NCBI RefSeq assembly: GCF_029852145.1
Contig: NC_079974.1
Location: 8,044,348-8,108,347 of the forward strand
Direction of reading: 5' to 3'
Length of the DNA: 64,000 bases
Origin: Microplitis mediator
Lineage: Eukaryota; Arthropoda; Insecta; Hymenoptera; Braconidae
Shown piece after piece: positions 11,213-22,872 of this stretch; position 1 is the first letter of the stretch, and each line of letters starts with the position of its first letter. Both the position numbers and the translations under genes were made by a program. The notes under the pieces were generated by a model that was not told where the DNA came from, did not search any database, and saw only the letters and a list, made by a program, of their open reading frames with translations.

Positions 11213-11830
11213 ATAGGAAAGCCTGGGGCACGAAGGTACCCCTCAAAAATTAGGTAAAAAATTTGTTTTTTACTATCCGTCGAGTTATGACCTCTACAAT
11301 GTTTTTATCATATTTTGGGCCAATATGAGATATGTGGGGCAAAATGGACCACTTGAAAAAAAAATTGTAACGAAAAAATTTTTTTTTTTATTTTCCGTCA
11401 AGTTAATTATTTCGTTACAATGTATTCTTTTAATGGTCCATTTCACTCCACATATGACATTGGCCTAAAGTATGATAAAAACATTATAAAGGTCATAACT
11501 TGACGGAAAATGGAAAAAAAATAATTTTTTCGTTAGAATGTTTTTTATTTAATGGTTCATTTTACCCCACATATCACATATTGACCTGAAATATAATAAA
11601 AATATTATAGAGGTCATAACTTGACAGAAAATGAAAACATTTTTTTTTTTTTAATTTTTTGGGGAGAGGGCCCTTCGTGCCCCAGCAAAAAAAATGTTTT
11701 TTTTTTATATTTTCACAATTTCGACTGATTCTTCTGAAATAGACGGAAAATAAACGTATTTAATGGTTAAAAGCCACAAAAAGAAAAAACCGGCTTAAGG
11801 GAGCCTCCGTGCCCGAACTTCCCCTATCTA
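11213..11830. repeat. GGGGCACGAAGG family MITE, copy 1
   Basis: It starts near AGCCTGGGGCACGAAGG and ends near GTGCCCGAACTTCCCCTAT, giving degenerate terminal inverted repeats. The interior repeats a block with GTGGGGCAAAATGGACCAC in both orientations. Other copies lie at 27024-27532 and, inverted and partial, at 42437-42900. Confidence 0.75.
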
Positions 11831-12233
11831 CATTATATTATTAAGAGCATATGGATTTTTTACTTTTTATTAATAATCTAAAGCATTAAAAAATGAAATA
11901 CGTAAATAAAGCAATCATGAAAATTTTATTTTTTCGATTATTTTGTTTTTTTTTTTAATAAAAGCTTCATTTTCTTTGATTTTTTAAGTGAAAGACATAA
12001 ATAATATCATTCCAAGTAAAGCATTGATACTATTAGTTCAATAATCAAAAACTTGTTCATCTGGTGCACCAAAATTAAAATTCGATATCTCAAAAGAATT
12101 TATATTAAAACCAGTGAAAATGCCAACTGATGACTATCGATTTAACCACTATGACCGTTCACGATTGACTCAAATCATTCTAATTGAAAAACATCGACAG
12201 CCGTTTTGTCCAATGAGATGACTTAAAGTACTG
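11831..12233. repeat. Segment duplicated at 27533-27933
   Basis: About 400 bp matches 27533-27933 with few changes (shared GACTTAAAGTACTG at the right end, apart from one base). A further diverged piece is at 55075-55205. No open frame. It marks a segmental duplication together with the MITE to its left and the LINE leader to its right. Confidence 0.75.
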
Positions 12234-13138
12234 CACGGAAAAAAATGATTGACAATAATTGAAGTTCAACTTCTAATTATGTATGTTATGTTCAATAACT
12301 ATTGACGTTTCAATCAGTAAAATTATGATTTTAATGTTTAAACTGCCATGATTAACAGTTAACCGTTGAAATACACTGCTTAACTATTTGAAATTACTAC
12401 TTAAACCTTAAAAAAACTACAAGACACTTGTCAAAAAAATGTATCTTTTATTAATTTCTAACATCCTACTTAAAATATTTGCTGAGATTCAGTCTACCCG
12501 CATGAAAAAACGTTATATGTTAAAGCATATATGATAGAATATAATATATTAATATTATAATGTGATATATTGTACAATATATAACATAATATTTATATTT
12601 CTGCCGTATTAATATATGATAATAGATCGAAAAAAAAATATATTGCTAGAATATATTATCAATATATTTATCAATATATGACTTTTTATGTATGTTTTAC
12701 ATATATATTTTAATATATCTTTTTTATATTGATATATTATATTGAAAGTAGTATATTAATTAATATATAGTATTTTTAATATTTTTTATATATGTTTTCC
12801 AATATATTGCAAAATATATGGTTTCCAATATATTGTAAAATATATGGCACTTTTTTTACTTTTCTTAGGTTTTTGCCAGTAAATATAAGGTCAATGAAAA
12901 GAAGAAGAAAAAATAATAAATTTGACTTTTTTTTGTGGAATTGTGTAGAAATTGAAAAAGTATATTGAAAAAATAAAATTTTCAATATATTGCGAAAAAT
13001 ATAAGTTTTAATATACTGGAAAAATATATTTCCAATATACCGTGAACTATATATTTAATCATGTAAATTCTTTCATATACGATTAGTTATATAGAGAGAA
13101 TATACCACTAATTATATGAGTCAAAATATATGGATATG

Positions 13139-13793
13139 AGGGTGCTCCGTTTGAGTCGACTATTTTTTTTTTTTTCAAGTCCCGTGTCAAAATATTATTG
13201 TACACATTGAAAAAAAAATTCTCACAAAATTTTAGCCCTCAATTTTAATTTTAAGAACTCGCTATTTATATTTGAAATTTTCCCATTGATTTAACATGTA
13301 AATCTAAGATTTTTGTATTTAATTATCTATAACTTGCCTACATTTTGTGTTAGTCCATTGTCCATAGGCAGTAATTATAGAAGATTCTTCGCTCTTTAAA
13401 AGTTCCTATAGTGGCATTTGTGTGACTTGACTGATTCCCCCGATAAAAAATCCTTAAATCAATTTTTATTGATTTTTTATGGTTTTCTTCGTTTTTCCAG
13501 TAAACAGTTAGACTTACAGCAAAAATTCAAATGAAGGTTTTAAAGGAAATTTGATTCTCTACAAAAAAGGTCCTTTAAGTCAAACTCGTATTATTAATAG
13601 TTTAGGAGATATAAAGAATTTAATGTGTTAAAACTTAAAAAATCTTCATATTATCAAGCTTATCATTCCGAAAATTTGATTTTTTAATGTTTAATAATTA
13701 TCGTTTATATACTTTACTCATTTGTGATTAATGGGTAACTTCAAAAAAAATTCAATGAGGAATTAACGCTACAACATCAAATATAAAATTCAT
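13139..13793. repeat. Left long terminal inverted repeat
   Basis: About 655 bp, inverse of 18667-19314. Inner end near CAACATCAAATATAAAA, outer end AGGGTGCT. Confidence 0.9.
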
Positions 13794-13914
13794 TAAATGA
13801 TTTGTATTATTCGTCTAGGTAGGTAATTATTTAAAACATACAATTTGTTGTATTTTTTATGAATATATATTGAGGAATTTATAACAAAACTTTTTGTGTC
13901 AAATATTATTTAGT

Positions 13915-16900
13915 TTATTGTAATTTATAGTTAGATTTAAGACACGATGAATACTTTTTACGATCATTTCGGACAACTTGTAGTAAATATTGTCTTTGGG
14001 TTTCATCATGAGTTAAGCAATTATTAAACTCTTCAATTAGAGCTACGCCTCGCTCTGCGGTATCATTTACAACTCTCAGATTTTTAAATGTGGTGAGACA
14101 TGTTTGAAATTCGGGATTATTATTCCACGAATCGAGATCATTATGAATAAATTCATATGATAATTCAAATTGTTTAAAAATGAAAACATTTGTTGCTCAC
14201 AAAGTCACTAATACTTTTTGACGCTATTGAATTTAAATTTAGTGATTTGACGTCCAGGCGTTTGATATTATTATTAATAGTTGATGTTTTATCATTAATG
14301 TTTTTTATTATTTTAAGTTCTTCTTCATTGGGAACTTCGGAATCAAAAAGAGCTAGAACAGCAAGTTGCTCATGTAGATACCATAAATGGCCACACAATT
14401 TTTTGAGAGCAGCTTGAGCAATTTCTGGGTGAATTTTCTCGTACTCTTAAGTCTTGTAACAATTTCAAATCACTATAAGGTGCTCTTATAGCATTTGGAG
14501 CATTAAACCATGCTTTAATATAAAATGTTACAATAAATACGCAGATTTTACGTAAAGCTTCGAGATCTGAAGCATTGATTCTAATCTGTCTTCTAAGCAT
14601 ATATATCTTTAAACAATATATAGCTTTAGCAAGCCATCGTGCATGGTGCATAGCACCAGGGGCTTTAAACTTGACCCCATTGCTTGGAACACCTCCCAAA
14701 AATATGTAACTCAATGTCAGCAGTTCTCCGTAATCATCTCTCGGCTGATGAATCTAATAAAAAAAAAAGAAAAAAAAATTATTTAAACCAAAATTTTTTA
14801 TTTTATGTATTAAATTAAATTGATTGATATTTTTATTATTTGATAACTTTTATTTAATTGTTAAAATATTGTTCAAATAGAATATAACTGATTTTATATT
14901 CAATTTTAATTCTATATTTTGGGAATTGAAAAATAAATAATTTCGTTAAACTGAAAAAAATTACTTTTTAAAGAAAGTAGGAGAAGTTGGGACAAAATGA
15001 ATTATTTGAGTTGTTTTACTAAAAATTTAAAATTAGCTGTTCAGGTCTTATTTTGTTTCACATTCTCTTATTTTCTTGATTTGATTCTATATTTGAATCA
15101 ACTATATAGGGGAAGAAAAGGGGAGAGGGGCAAAACGGGGTACCCCCAAAATTTTATAAAAAAAAATAAATATTATATTTTAAATGGCTTTAAACGTTCT
15201 AAATCACTTTTGTAAATATGATTGAGCGATATTTTGAATTTTTTTTGTTAAACTTTTCCAAAAATCAATTGTCAGTTAAAAAATATTAATGACTTATGTT
15301 TTATAATAAAAACTATCAAAAATTTGTTCTTCTTATAATCCTTATCATGTAAAATATAATTTTTTTCATGTAATTTACTTATAACAAAATTTACCTTAAT
15401 GAAATTTATTTAAAATCCAGAAATTTTTTTTTTTACCTTTTTTAGGGGGTACCCCATTCTGCCCGCAAAAGTAAAAAATTTTTTTTCATAACGATAACTG
15501 AAAAGTTTTTCTATTTACTTTGAATATCATTAAAAGAAAAAAAAGATTTAGTGTATTTGAGTCCTCGACAACTTGGTATTTCCTTAAGTACCCTGTTTTG
15601 CCCTTCCCTCACCTATGTAACATGTATTAATAATTATTTATCAAAATAATAATAAAATAGTTTATAAAATAAAAATACAAATTAATCTTTAAATACTATT
15701 GAATAGTAAATTAAAATATTTAATAATTGATTATTAATAATTAATAATTCTCATAAAATTAATACCATTGTCAATAGCTAAAATATTTTTAAAGTTCTAA
15801 ACACAGAATACAAAAGTAATTAAAACAATGCTGTTTTGATTCATACTACCTTGAATTGGTCCTCTATAAAATCTAGAATATTATTCTTGTTCTCATTTAA
15901 TATATCTCTTATTTTTTCATCGTCTATACCGATATCATACGTAGACGTATCAATTGTACTCCAGTTATCCTTCAGCCTTTTAAAAATTGGTACATTCGGA
16001 CTGTTTGTCGCTGGCCAAGCAACTTCCGCAACATGTCTCAATATAATTTCATATATGTGATGGCGGCACGCAAAGTAAAGTAAATCGTGACCCAGTTTTT
16101 CTTTTAATAAAGTACATGTACCTGATAGAACACCTAAAAAATTAACAGTTAATGGAATAACATCGTTTATAAAATAATTTTTTTTCTATAGTTAATAAAT
16201 CTTCTCAAGTTAGAAACAGCGTTAATTACTACTTAATTTAACATCACATATATTTTATAAGACAAATTAAAGTAATAAACAAATTATTTTCCCACTCAAT
16301 CTAGTTATAATTGGTGCATTTAAACATGTAAAATATATACTAATAAAATAAATATTATAATCATAGTAATAATCAGATAATTCTAATTAAAAATATATCA
16401 AACATATTAAAATAAATTAGTATTTTACCACTGTTTACGGCAGTTGTGTCAAAACACATTGCTTTGACTTGATCAACAAGATTCCACTCTTTTAACACTT
16501 GATAAATCATTGCAGCTTGATTAGCTCCAGTGGCTTTGTCAAGCATTGGAACAGATAATAACTGTTCAATGTTAACTCCCGAAACAATTATTGGTAACTG
16601 TTCTTTGTTTGAAGCTCCTAATGAAGCGAGTAATTTTCCATCCCAATGGACGACTAGGCAATGACGATTATCCGGAAAATTATTTTTTATATCCGTAGCA
16701 ATAGATTTCCTCATCTTTATGCGAGAATTGTGTATCGTAGAGTAACTCAAATTATATTTGTCAATGTTCTTTCCTAGGCTCATAATAGTTGCTGAAATTA
16801 TGTGCATTGCATCTCTATCGCTTGTTCGTGTTCTATCTAAGGCTGAGACTAGTTCTGGTGTCATGACATTAATTTTTTTAATTTTAGCTAACGGCACTTC

Positions 16901-18261
16901 GTCTTCAAAATCAGAATGAGTTCGTTTTAACTCATTATCATTGGATGACTGACTACTCTTATGAGTAAAAACAGAATCTTGTGAGTTTTGACTTAGTCCT
17001 AAAAATCAAACAAATATCACAAAATCACAGATTATTTATGTCTTAATAGTACTTGTTAATGACAAGATATTTTATAGAAATAATTGATAAATTATAATTA
17101 ATTACTCCAAAATAAAAATAAATATTAAAAAATTCATCAACTAAAAGTATTTTTTTTTTTTTTTACTTAATTTCATCGTAGAATTCATCCGTAAAATCAA
17201 TTGCAAAATTTTTACAATTAATTTTTTGGTGCTCTGATAAACTTTGGCAGAAAGTGTAAATAATTTATTTTGATTGTCTTTAGGAAACAGTTTGAATATG
17301 AAAGTATAAATTCTTTTTGAAATATATTAGACCTTTAAACAATCTTTTATCAGTGTTTCATAAGTTATTGCTTAATTAACAATTATTTAATAAAATATTA
17401 GGTGCAGAACATATTTGAATAAAATTAAGTAATCACGTTTGAACTTGTCCATTGTAGCTGTAGCTTCTAACAGTAAACGCTTAATAAAACAGTTGTGAAT
17501 ATTTTGTAAAATACTTTTTTTTGGAATAAAATAAGTGAGTGGGGTCTAATTTTTTTAATTAATACAAAAAAAAAAACGAATAATTGTTAATTTTTTATTC
17601 TTTGTTGATTTTATTATTAGTTCATTTTACTAAAATTTAGGAATAATTGATTTTAATTTTGAGATTCAAATGTATTTAATTAAAAAATACAAAGAAATAA
17701 TCGGAAAATACAGTTAAAAAATACTTACTCATTACAGTTTCATTATTAACGTCTACATTTTCTTCGTACTCCATTTTTTCTTTAATTAGTAGACTTTCAG
17801 GAATGGCAGATTTATCTAAAAACTGAATTACATTCATTTCTTCGGCTCTCAGCTAAAAATACTTTGGTTCTATCATCTAAATATTGAACTTGATAATTAT
17901 CGGCAATATCAAACAACTGATCTAATAGAGACTCAAAATTTTTTCTTTTTTCTTTTTGTTTAACTGATTTCTTTTCCAATTTTCGATTTTTTTTCAAATT
18001 CAAATATGATTTATGAAAATCTTCAAGTTTCTTGATACTATGCTGCCGTTGACGAGTAGGAATTAAAAAATTACTCCAAATAGTATTTAATTCACTGATA
18101 ACTTCGTTTGAACTTCGACGTATAGTCATTTTAATGCACCGATGATTATACATAAATAAATTTATCACTTCACGATAACTAGGCAATTTTTTATCATTTA
18201 ACACACTTATTTCAAAACCTATCAAATAATTATAAGCCTTGGTTCCAATTTTATCTCTCAT
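13915..18261 (-). pseudogene. Decayed four-exon DDE-type transposase
   Basis: Exons on the minus strand are 18261-17729, 16998-16429, 16133-15850 and 14753-13915, each edged by GT and AG. Exon 1 is lysine-rich. Exon 2 has VVHWDGKLL and AMCFDTT, two acidic positions expected of an RNase H fold. Exon 3 has FACRHHIYE and PIFKRLKDNW. Exon 4 has FKAPGAMHHARWLAKAIYC and, near the end, NDTAERG. I recognise these blocks from a transposase-like family widespread in insects and cnidarians, usually annotated as uncharacterised. Frameshifts near 17840, 14440 and 14180 break the frame. The N-terminus is uncertain, since the Met at 18261 is only the first in-frame ATG seen. Confidence 0.75.
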
Positions 18262-18666
18262 CTCGTCACACAATTAATAAAAACTTTTATGAAATGTAAA
18301 AAAATTTGGGTACAACAAGAAACGCTGTATACAATTTACGATGAATAATGCAAACTGATCATACAAGCTCGAACGTACGCATTGGTAAATCAGGCACAGA
18401 TAAAGTTAGGAAATAAGTAAAGCTCTATAATGGTCAATCAAAAGTATTTGGGTAGTAAGGTGGGGATGCAGATAATAGAAGCGCTTTACATTATTACGTG
18501 GAATCTTTTTGTAATTATTTTCAAGGTCAATTACCACCTAAGCACATCCTGTATCAAAAAATTTTAAAGTAGATCGGAAAAATTCTCGGAATCTTGTACG
18601 AGCTAAAATATAGATAAGTCATAAATTTTTTAAACACACTGTATACATATTTTTCTTATTAGTTTT

Positions 18667-19314
18667 GTTTTTATATTTGATGTTGTAGCGTTAATTCCTC
18701 TTTGAATTTTTTTTGAAGTTACCCATTAATCACAAATGAGTAAAGTATATAAACGATAATTATTAAACATTAAAAAATCAAATTTTCGGAACTATAAGCT
18801 TGATAATATGAAGATTTTTTAAGTTTTAACACATTAAATTCTTTATATCTCCTAAACTATTAATAATACGAGTTTGACTTAAAGGACCTTTTTTGTAGAG
18901 AATCAAATTTCCTATAAAACCTTCATTTGAATTTTTGCTGTAAGTCTAACTGTTTACTGGAAAAACGAAGAAAACCATAAAAAATCAATAAAAATTGATT
19001 TAAGGATTTTTTATCGGGGGAATCAGTCAAGTCACACAAATGCCACTATAGGAACTTTTAAAGAGCAAAGAATCTTCTATAATTACTGCCTATGGACAAT
19101 GGACTAACACAAAATGTAGGCAAGTTATAGATAATTAAATACAAAAATCTTAGATTTACATGTTAAATCAATGGGAAAATTTCAAATATAAATAGCGAGT
19201 TCTTAAAATTAAAATTGAGGGCTAAAATTTTGTGAGAATTTTTTTTTAATGTGTACAATGATATTTTGACACGGGACTTGAAAAAAAAAATAGTCGTCTC
19301 AAACGAAGCACCCT
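18667..19314. repeat. Right long terminal inverted repeat
   Basis: About 648 bp, inverse of 13139-13793. Outer end AGCACCCT at 19307-19314. Confidence 0.9.
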
Positions 19315-19653
19315 AATGGATATTCATATCAAGTTCATTATATCATACTTATAAATTATATATATACTATCCATATACGATGAGAATATATTGAGCCTTA
19401 TATGAGATAATATATATAGAAAAATACAAAACATGATATACAAGTAATTATATTATGATAAATATATAATCCAATATATGTAAAAAACATATATTTTTCA
19501 ATATAGATATTTTTGCCGCTATATATTTATCACATATTCACCATATATTTTTTTATATACTTTTAACAATATATAGCTTTTCCATGCGGGTAGGCGCGCT
19601 GTTGACGAGAATCTCAGTAATATTTACTAATATTTTTTTTCCGTGTGGAGAGG

Positions 19654-20880
19654 AATAGCGCTCTCTTCATGGTCCGCGCTTGGAAAGTGGTCTCTCCATG
19701 GTCCGCGCCACTTAACATTAATTATTTTAAGAAATTCGAGTATAACATTGGATGGTATTAGATTGATTGAGTGACGAGATAGAGATTCGAGTGTAAACCT
19801 TCAAAGTGAACACATCGCTACGAGAGATATAAGTATACCAAAGTGAAAGCAAAGAAAAACTCTGTTTCAACACAAATAGCAGATCCAACCTGCTTCAACT
19901 TTAGCGTCAGAATGGCTTTGATCAAAGTTGCGAAGATAAAGGTTCCCAAAAAACCAAAGAAATGGAAACCACCCGAGTTAAATCCGGAAGATCGAGCGGC
20001 TAAACAAAATAAAACTAACCCTACGATCGTACCAAATGTACCCACACAAAACAAATTTGACCCACTGAGAGATGGAACTTGCAGCGAGTCTGAAGATGAA
20101 ATGGATACCTACTCGACTCCAGCACCAAAGACACCACCAATAGTTGCAGACATCAAATAAGCTGACAAGCAGACAGTTGACGCTATAATTAAAGACTGTA
20201 AAACCCGAGCTTCTAACTTAACAATGAGCTACTCTAAAGTATCTCTTACTTTCTACCCATCAAGCAAGGCAGACCATGAAACAGTCGCTTACATACTAAG
20301 CAATTAACGCATCCCTTATCACACATACACTTCTCAGCAAGATAAGGACAAAAAATTTGTCATAAGAGGACTGCATGAAGTAGAAATACAAGATTCAACA
20401 CAAGCATTAATTTCTCAAGGAGTGCAACTTAAAAAAGTAACACAGATGAAACAAAAGCATCCAGAAAAATCCAATGGTCCACTGTACTATCTGGCAATAG
20501 AACCAGAAATTAACGTATCAGCAGTATACGGCATTAGATACCTTTCGCCAATGAAGATAAAAATAGAGAAATACAAAAATCACCGAAGAGTTACTTAGTG
20601 CTATAAATGTCAAGGTTATGGACACGGAACATCGAATTGTCATCCACCTCGGTGCGTAAAGTGCTCTGGCAGACATAAAACTGCAGATTGTGATAATAAT
20701 GACAAAAAACTAACATGCGCCAATTGCGGAGAAGAACATCCAGCCAATTTTTCTGGCTGTATCACATACCAAACACATCTTCAAAAGCTAGAACAACGAC
20801 GTCAAAAGACCAAAGGTGCGAAAAATCACCAACTTCCTTCAGATCCTAAATGGGAAGGATGACCCCTCTCTGTGATAGCT
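19654..20880 (+). mobile_element. Jockey-like LINE fragment, 5' leader and ORF1
   Basis: The leader (19654-19911) has a doubled TCTCCATGGTCCGCGC-type motif, also present at 27934-28020. ORF1 follows, and the element stops after ORF1 at about 20862, where unrelated repeats begin. Only the 5' part of the LINE is present here. Confidence 0.75.
19912..20862 (+). pseudogene. LINE ORF1 (gag-like, CCHC knuckles), nonsense-broken
   Basis: Nucleic-acid binding ORF1 protein of a Jockey-type LINE. The first ATG is at 19912, and the frame is open a little upstream. In-frame stops at about 20158, 20306 and 20597 break it, but homology runs on. The C-terminal part has CYKCQGYGHGTSNC, CVKCSGRHKTADC and CANCGEEHPANFSGC. 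These are the three zinc knuckles typical of Jockey ORF1. The N-terminal part is basic and proline-rich. Confidence 0.85.
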
Positions 20881-21630
20881 CAATTTTAAAGATATCTGGC
20901 TGAAATTTGGTTAAAATTTTTTTTTATAATATAAAGTAATTTTGAGCCCATAAGACGTTAGAAAAAAAAACGTTCGTTTTTTTTTGGGACACATGTACAC
21001 AATTTAACCGATTTTTGTGTAATCAAATAAGCGTAGAGATATCTTAATGCAAGTGAACGAGTCGAAAATAATAGATAAATCATAAAGTACTCTCAGCGCT
21101 TTTGTTGTGGTGTGCAAAAAAAAATTTTTCTACGGTCTAGATTCGTGAGTTTGGTGTAATTTAAAAATTTCCGCTTTAACAAATATAAATTTTTGTTGAA
21201 AAAAAATGTAGTTTTCAAAATCAAAAATTAAAAAAATAATTGAGTATATTTGAGGTAAAATTAAATATTTCCGGTTCTAAATTATTGAATTATTTTGTTT
21301 TAGATAAAAAAAATTTTTTTTTTCATTTTTTGAAAATGATACTTAAGACTATGGCTTTTTGCTCCGAAACAAACTTTTTTCTGTCACACACATATAAACT
21401 CCAAACATGATTTATCCAATACAGGTAAAATTGAAGGGTGCAGTTATTTGGAAAAGAACATTGATAATATTTTATAGTCATGCAATATCTCGATTTTAAT
21501 TAGTTAAAATTAAGAATGGAGGGAGAAAATCAATATCGTCGTGATTGGTTCTTTTTAAGGAGTGAGGGTCAATAGAAAATGTGGCATTTTTTATCAACGC
21601 GACAATTTTATATACTTTCAGTTTTTCGAG
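20881..21630. repeat. Dispersed repeats between two LINEs
   Basis: 21170-21470 matches 42014-42310 (shared CACACACATATAAACT and GTGCAGTTATTTGGAAAAGA allowing a base or two). The rest has T/A runs and no frame. These are insertions separating the two LINE fragments. Confidence 0.65.
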
Positions 21631-21639
21631 TATCGGGTT

Positions 21640-22571
21640 GTTGAGTGAAAAATTTACGGACACCGAAAAACTGACGCCAACGACAGACGCTATCTCTCTT
21701 TTATTTATTTATAACTAGTCTTCACGTTAATAACCGAATTTCACAACAAGAACTGATTTCCATTACTAATAAATTTTATTTAATTACAGTTTTATCGTTA
21801 TCACTATTTTCACCGCACTTTTAATTTTCCTTTTGTTTCAATATTTTAAATTTTGTAATTGTATAATATTCTTATTACTAAATTGATTAATTTACTATGT
21901 ACACTTCTTAATATGAGATTTAGTATTTATAATTTCTGGCCCTCCTGCCGAGAAATTAAACTTTTTAATTTATAATTAATGTTTAACAGATTCTGGCCTC
22001 CTTGCTGAGAATTTATCAGACGGACCGCGTGTAAATTTATATTGAATTCTGTTCTTCTTGCCGACAATTTATATTCTAATGCAATTAAACTGGAAATGGC
22101 GACTGCTCACGAATTACTTAATTATTATTTAATTAATTGCTCAATTAATTGTGGCCTCCTGCCGACGATTTATTTACCTCTATATAATTTTCCTTCCCAA
22201 AACTGATCGTGGCGTCCTTTATCTCTCCAGCCTTCCTGCCGATTTCCGTTGACCACGTTCTTTCCTCCAACTTCTCTTGCTTTTTACGTGTGGTCACTCG
22301 TCCGTGTCTTCTGCCGGTCCGTCCGACTGTGTCTGTCTTCCCTTCGTGCACTCCCTTATCAAATCTAAGTTCGCGATCTTTCGGCCCTTATCGGAAAATC
22401 CACCACTCCAACTTATTTCCTTATTGGGTCTTGGGGACGAGCCCCTTAAATTAGCGCGCCCGGTGACAAGTCGATGAAATAGTATCGCATGTGGGGTACT
22501 ATGGGTAATTAATCAACCGCGGGAAATCAGGTTGATTTAAAGTTGTAAATTTAAATTTTTACCCCGTTACA
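21640..22571 (-). repeat. LTR-like block, minus strand
   Basis: On the minus strand it begins TGTAACGGGG at 22571. GATAAAGG and a TCAGTT initiator lie about 345-380 bp in (ATCAGTTTTGGG). The following leader holds four variants of a GGCAGGAGGCC-type motif. The layout resembles the block at 62701-64000. The far end is unclear, no matching LTR partner is present, and it abuts a truncated LINE ORF1. Confidence 0.5.
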
Positions 22572-22872
22572 CTTTGGCCACGGAATGCGGAACTGCTCTT
22601 ACAATCCATGTTGCGTTAAGTGTATAGAGTCACATTCAACAGAGGACTGTACTAAACCTCGAGAAGAGACTCCACGCTGTGTGAACTGCCAAAGTGAACA
22701 CCCGGCTAACTACTCCAAATGCCCAGCATTTATAAAATTTGTTGATAAAAGATCCAGCTTGCAACAGCAACAGACGGTGAAAGCTCCAGCAAAACACCAA
22801 GGACATAATCTACAAGCAGGATTTCATCTGCATCCTCAAAACTTCCCGTTGCCGCTCGCGAAGCAAACTTAG
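22570..22872 (+). pseudogene. LINE ORF1 fragment with zinc knuckles
   Basis: Open from CACTTTGGCCACGG to a stop at 22870. CVKCIESHSTEDC and CVNCQSEHPANYSKC are CCHC knuckles. The N-terminal half is missing and the first knuckle is cut. The C-terminal region up to 23170 is disrupted by a stop. It belongs with ORF2 just downstream. Confidence 0.8.

Larger units (their letters stand above)
13139..19314 (-). mobile_element. DNA transposon with about 650-bp terminal inverted repeats
   Basis: Long inverted repeats at 13139-13793 and 18667-19314 start AGGGTGCT and match almost base for base along their length. They flank a four-exon transposase on the minus strand. TGGATAT occurs just outside each end and may be the target duplication. 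The pair of long arms and the gene inside define a decayed autonomous element. I do not assign it to a named superfamily with confidence, and hAT-like is only a guess from the duplication length. Confidence 0.85.
12234..19653. mobile_element. Composite insertion with CACGGAAAAAAA ends
   Basis: The left end reads CACGGAAAAAAATGATTGAC and the right end closes with TTTTTTTCCGTG. The uninterrupted sequence survives at about 27931-27940, where ACTTAAAGTACTG runs straight into AATAGCGCTCTC. A left-end relative is at 32394-32610. The inner part is an ATATAT-rich element (about 12470-13138 and 19315-19610) into which the transposon at 13139-19314 has landed. The eight bases TGGAGAGG at the right junction are absent from the empty copy. 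Confidence 0.7.

Noticed and set aside
22145..22477. Three overlapping frames of 66-81 residues on both strands
   Set aside because: They fall in the LTR-like block, overlap each other and show no domain.
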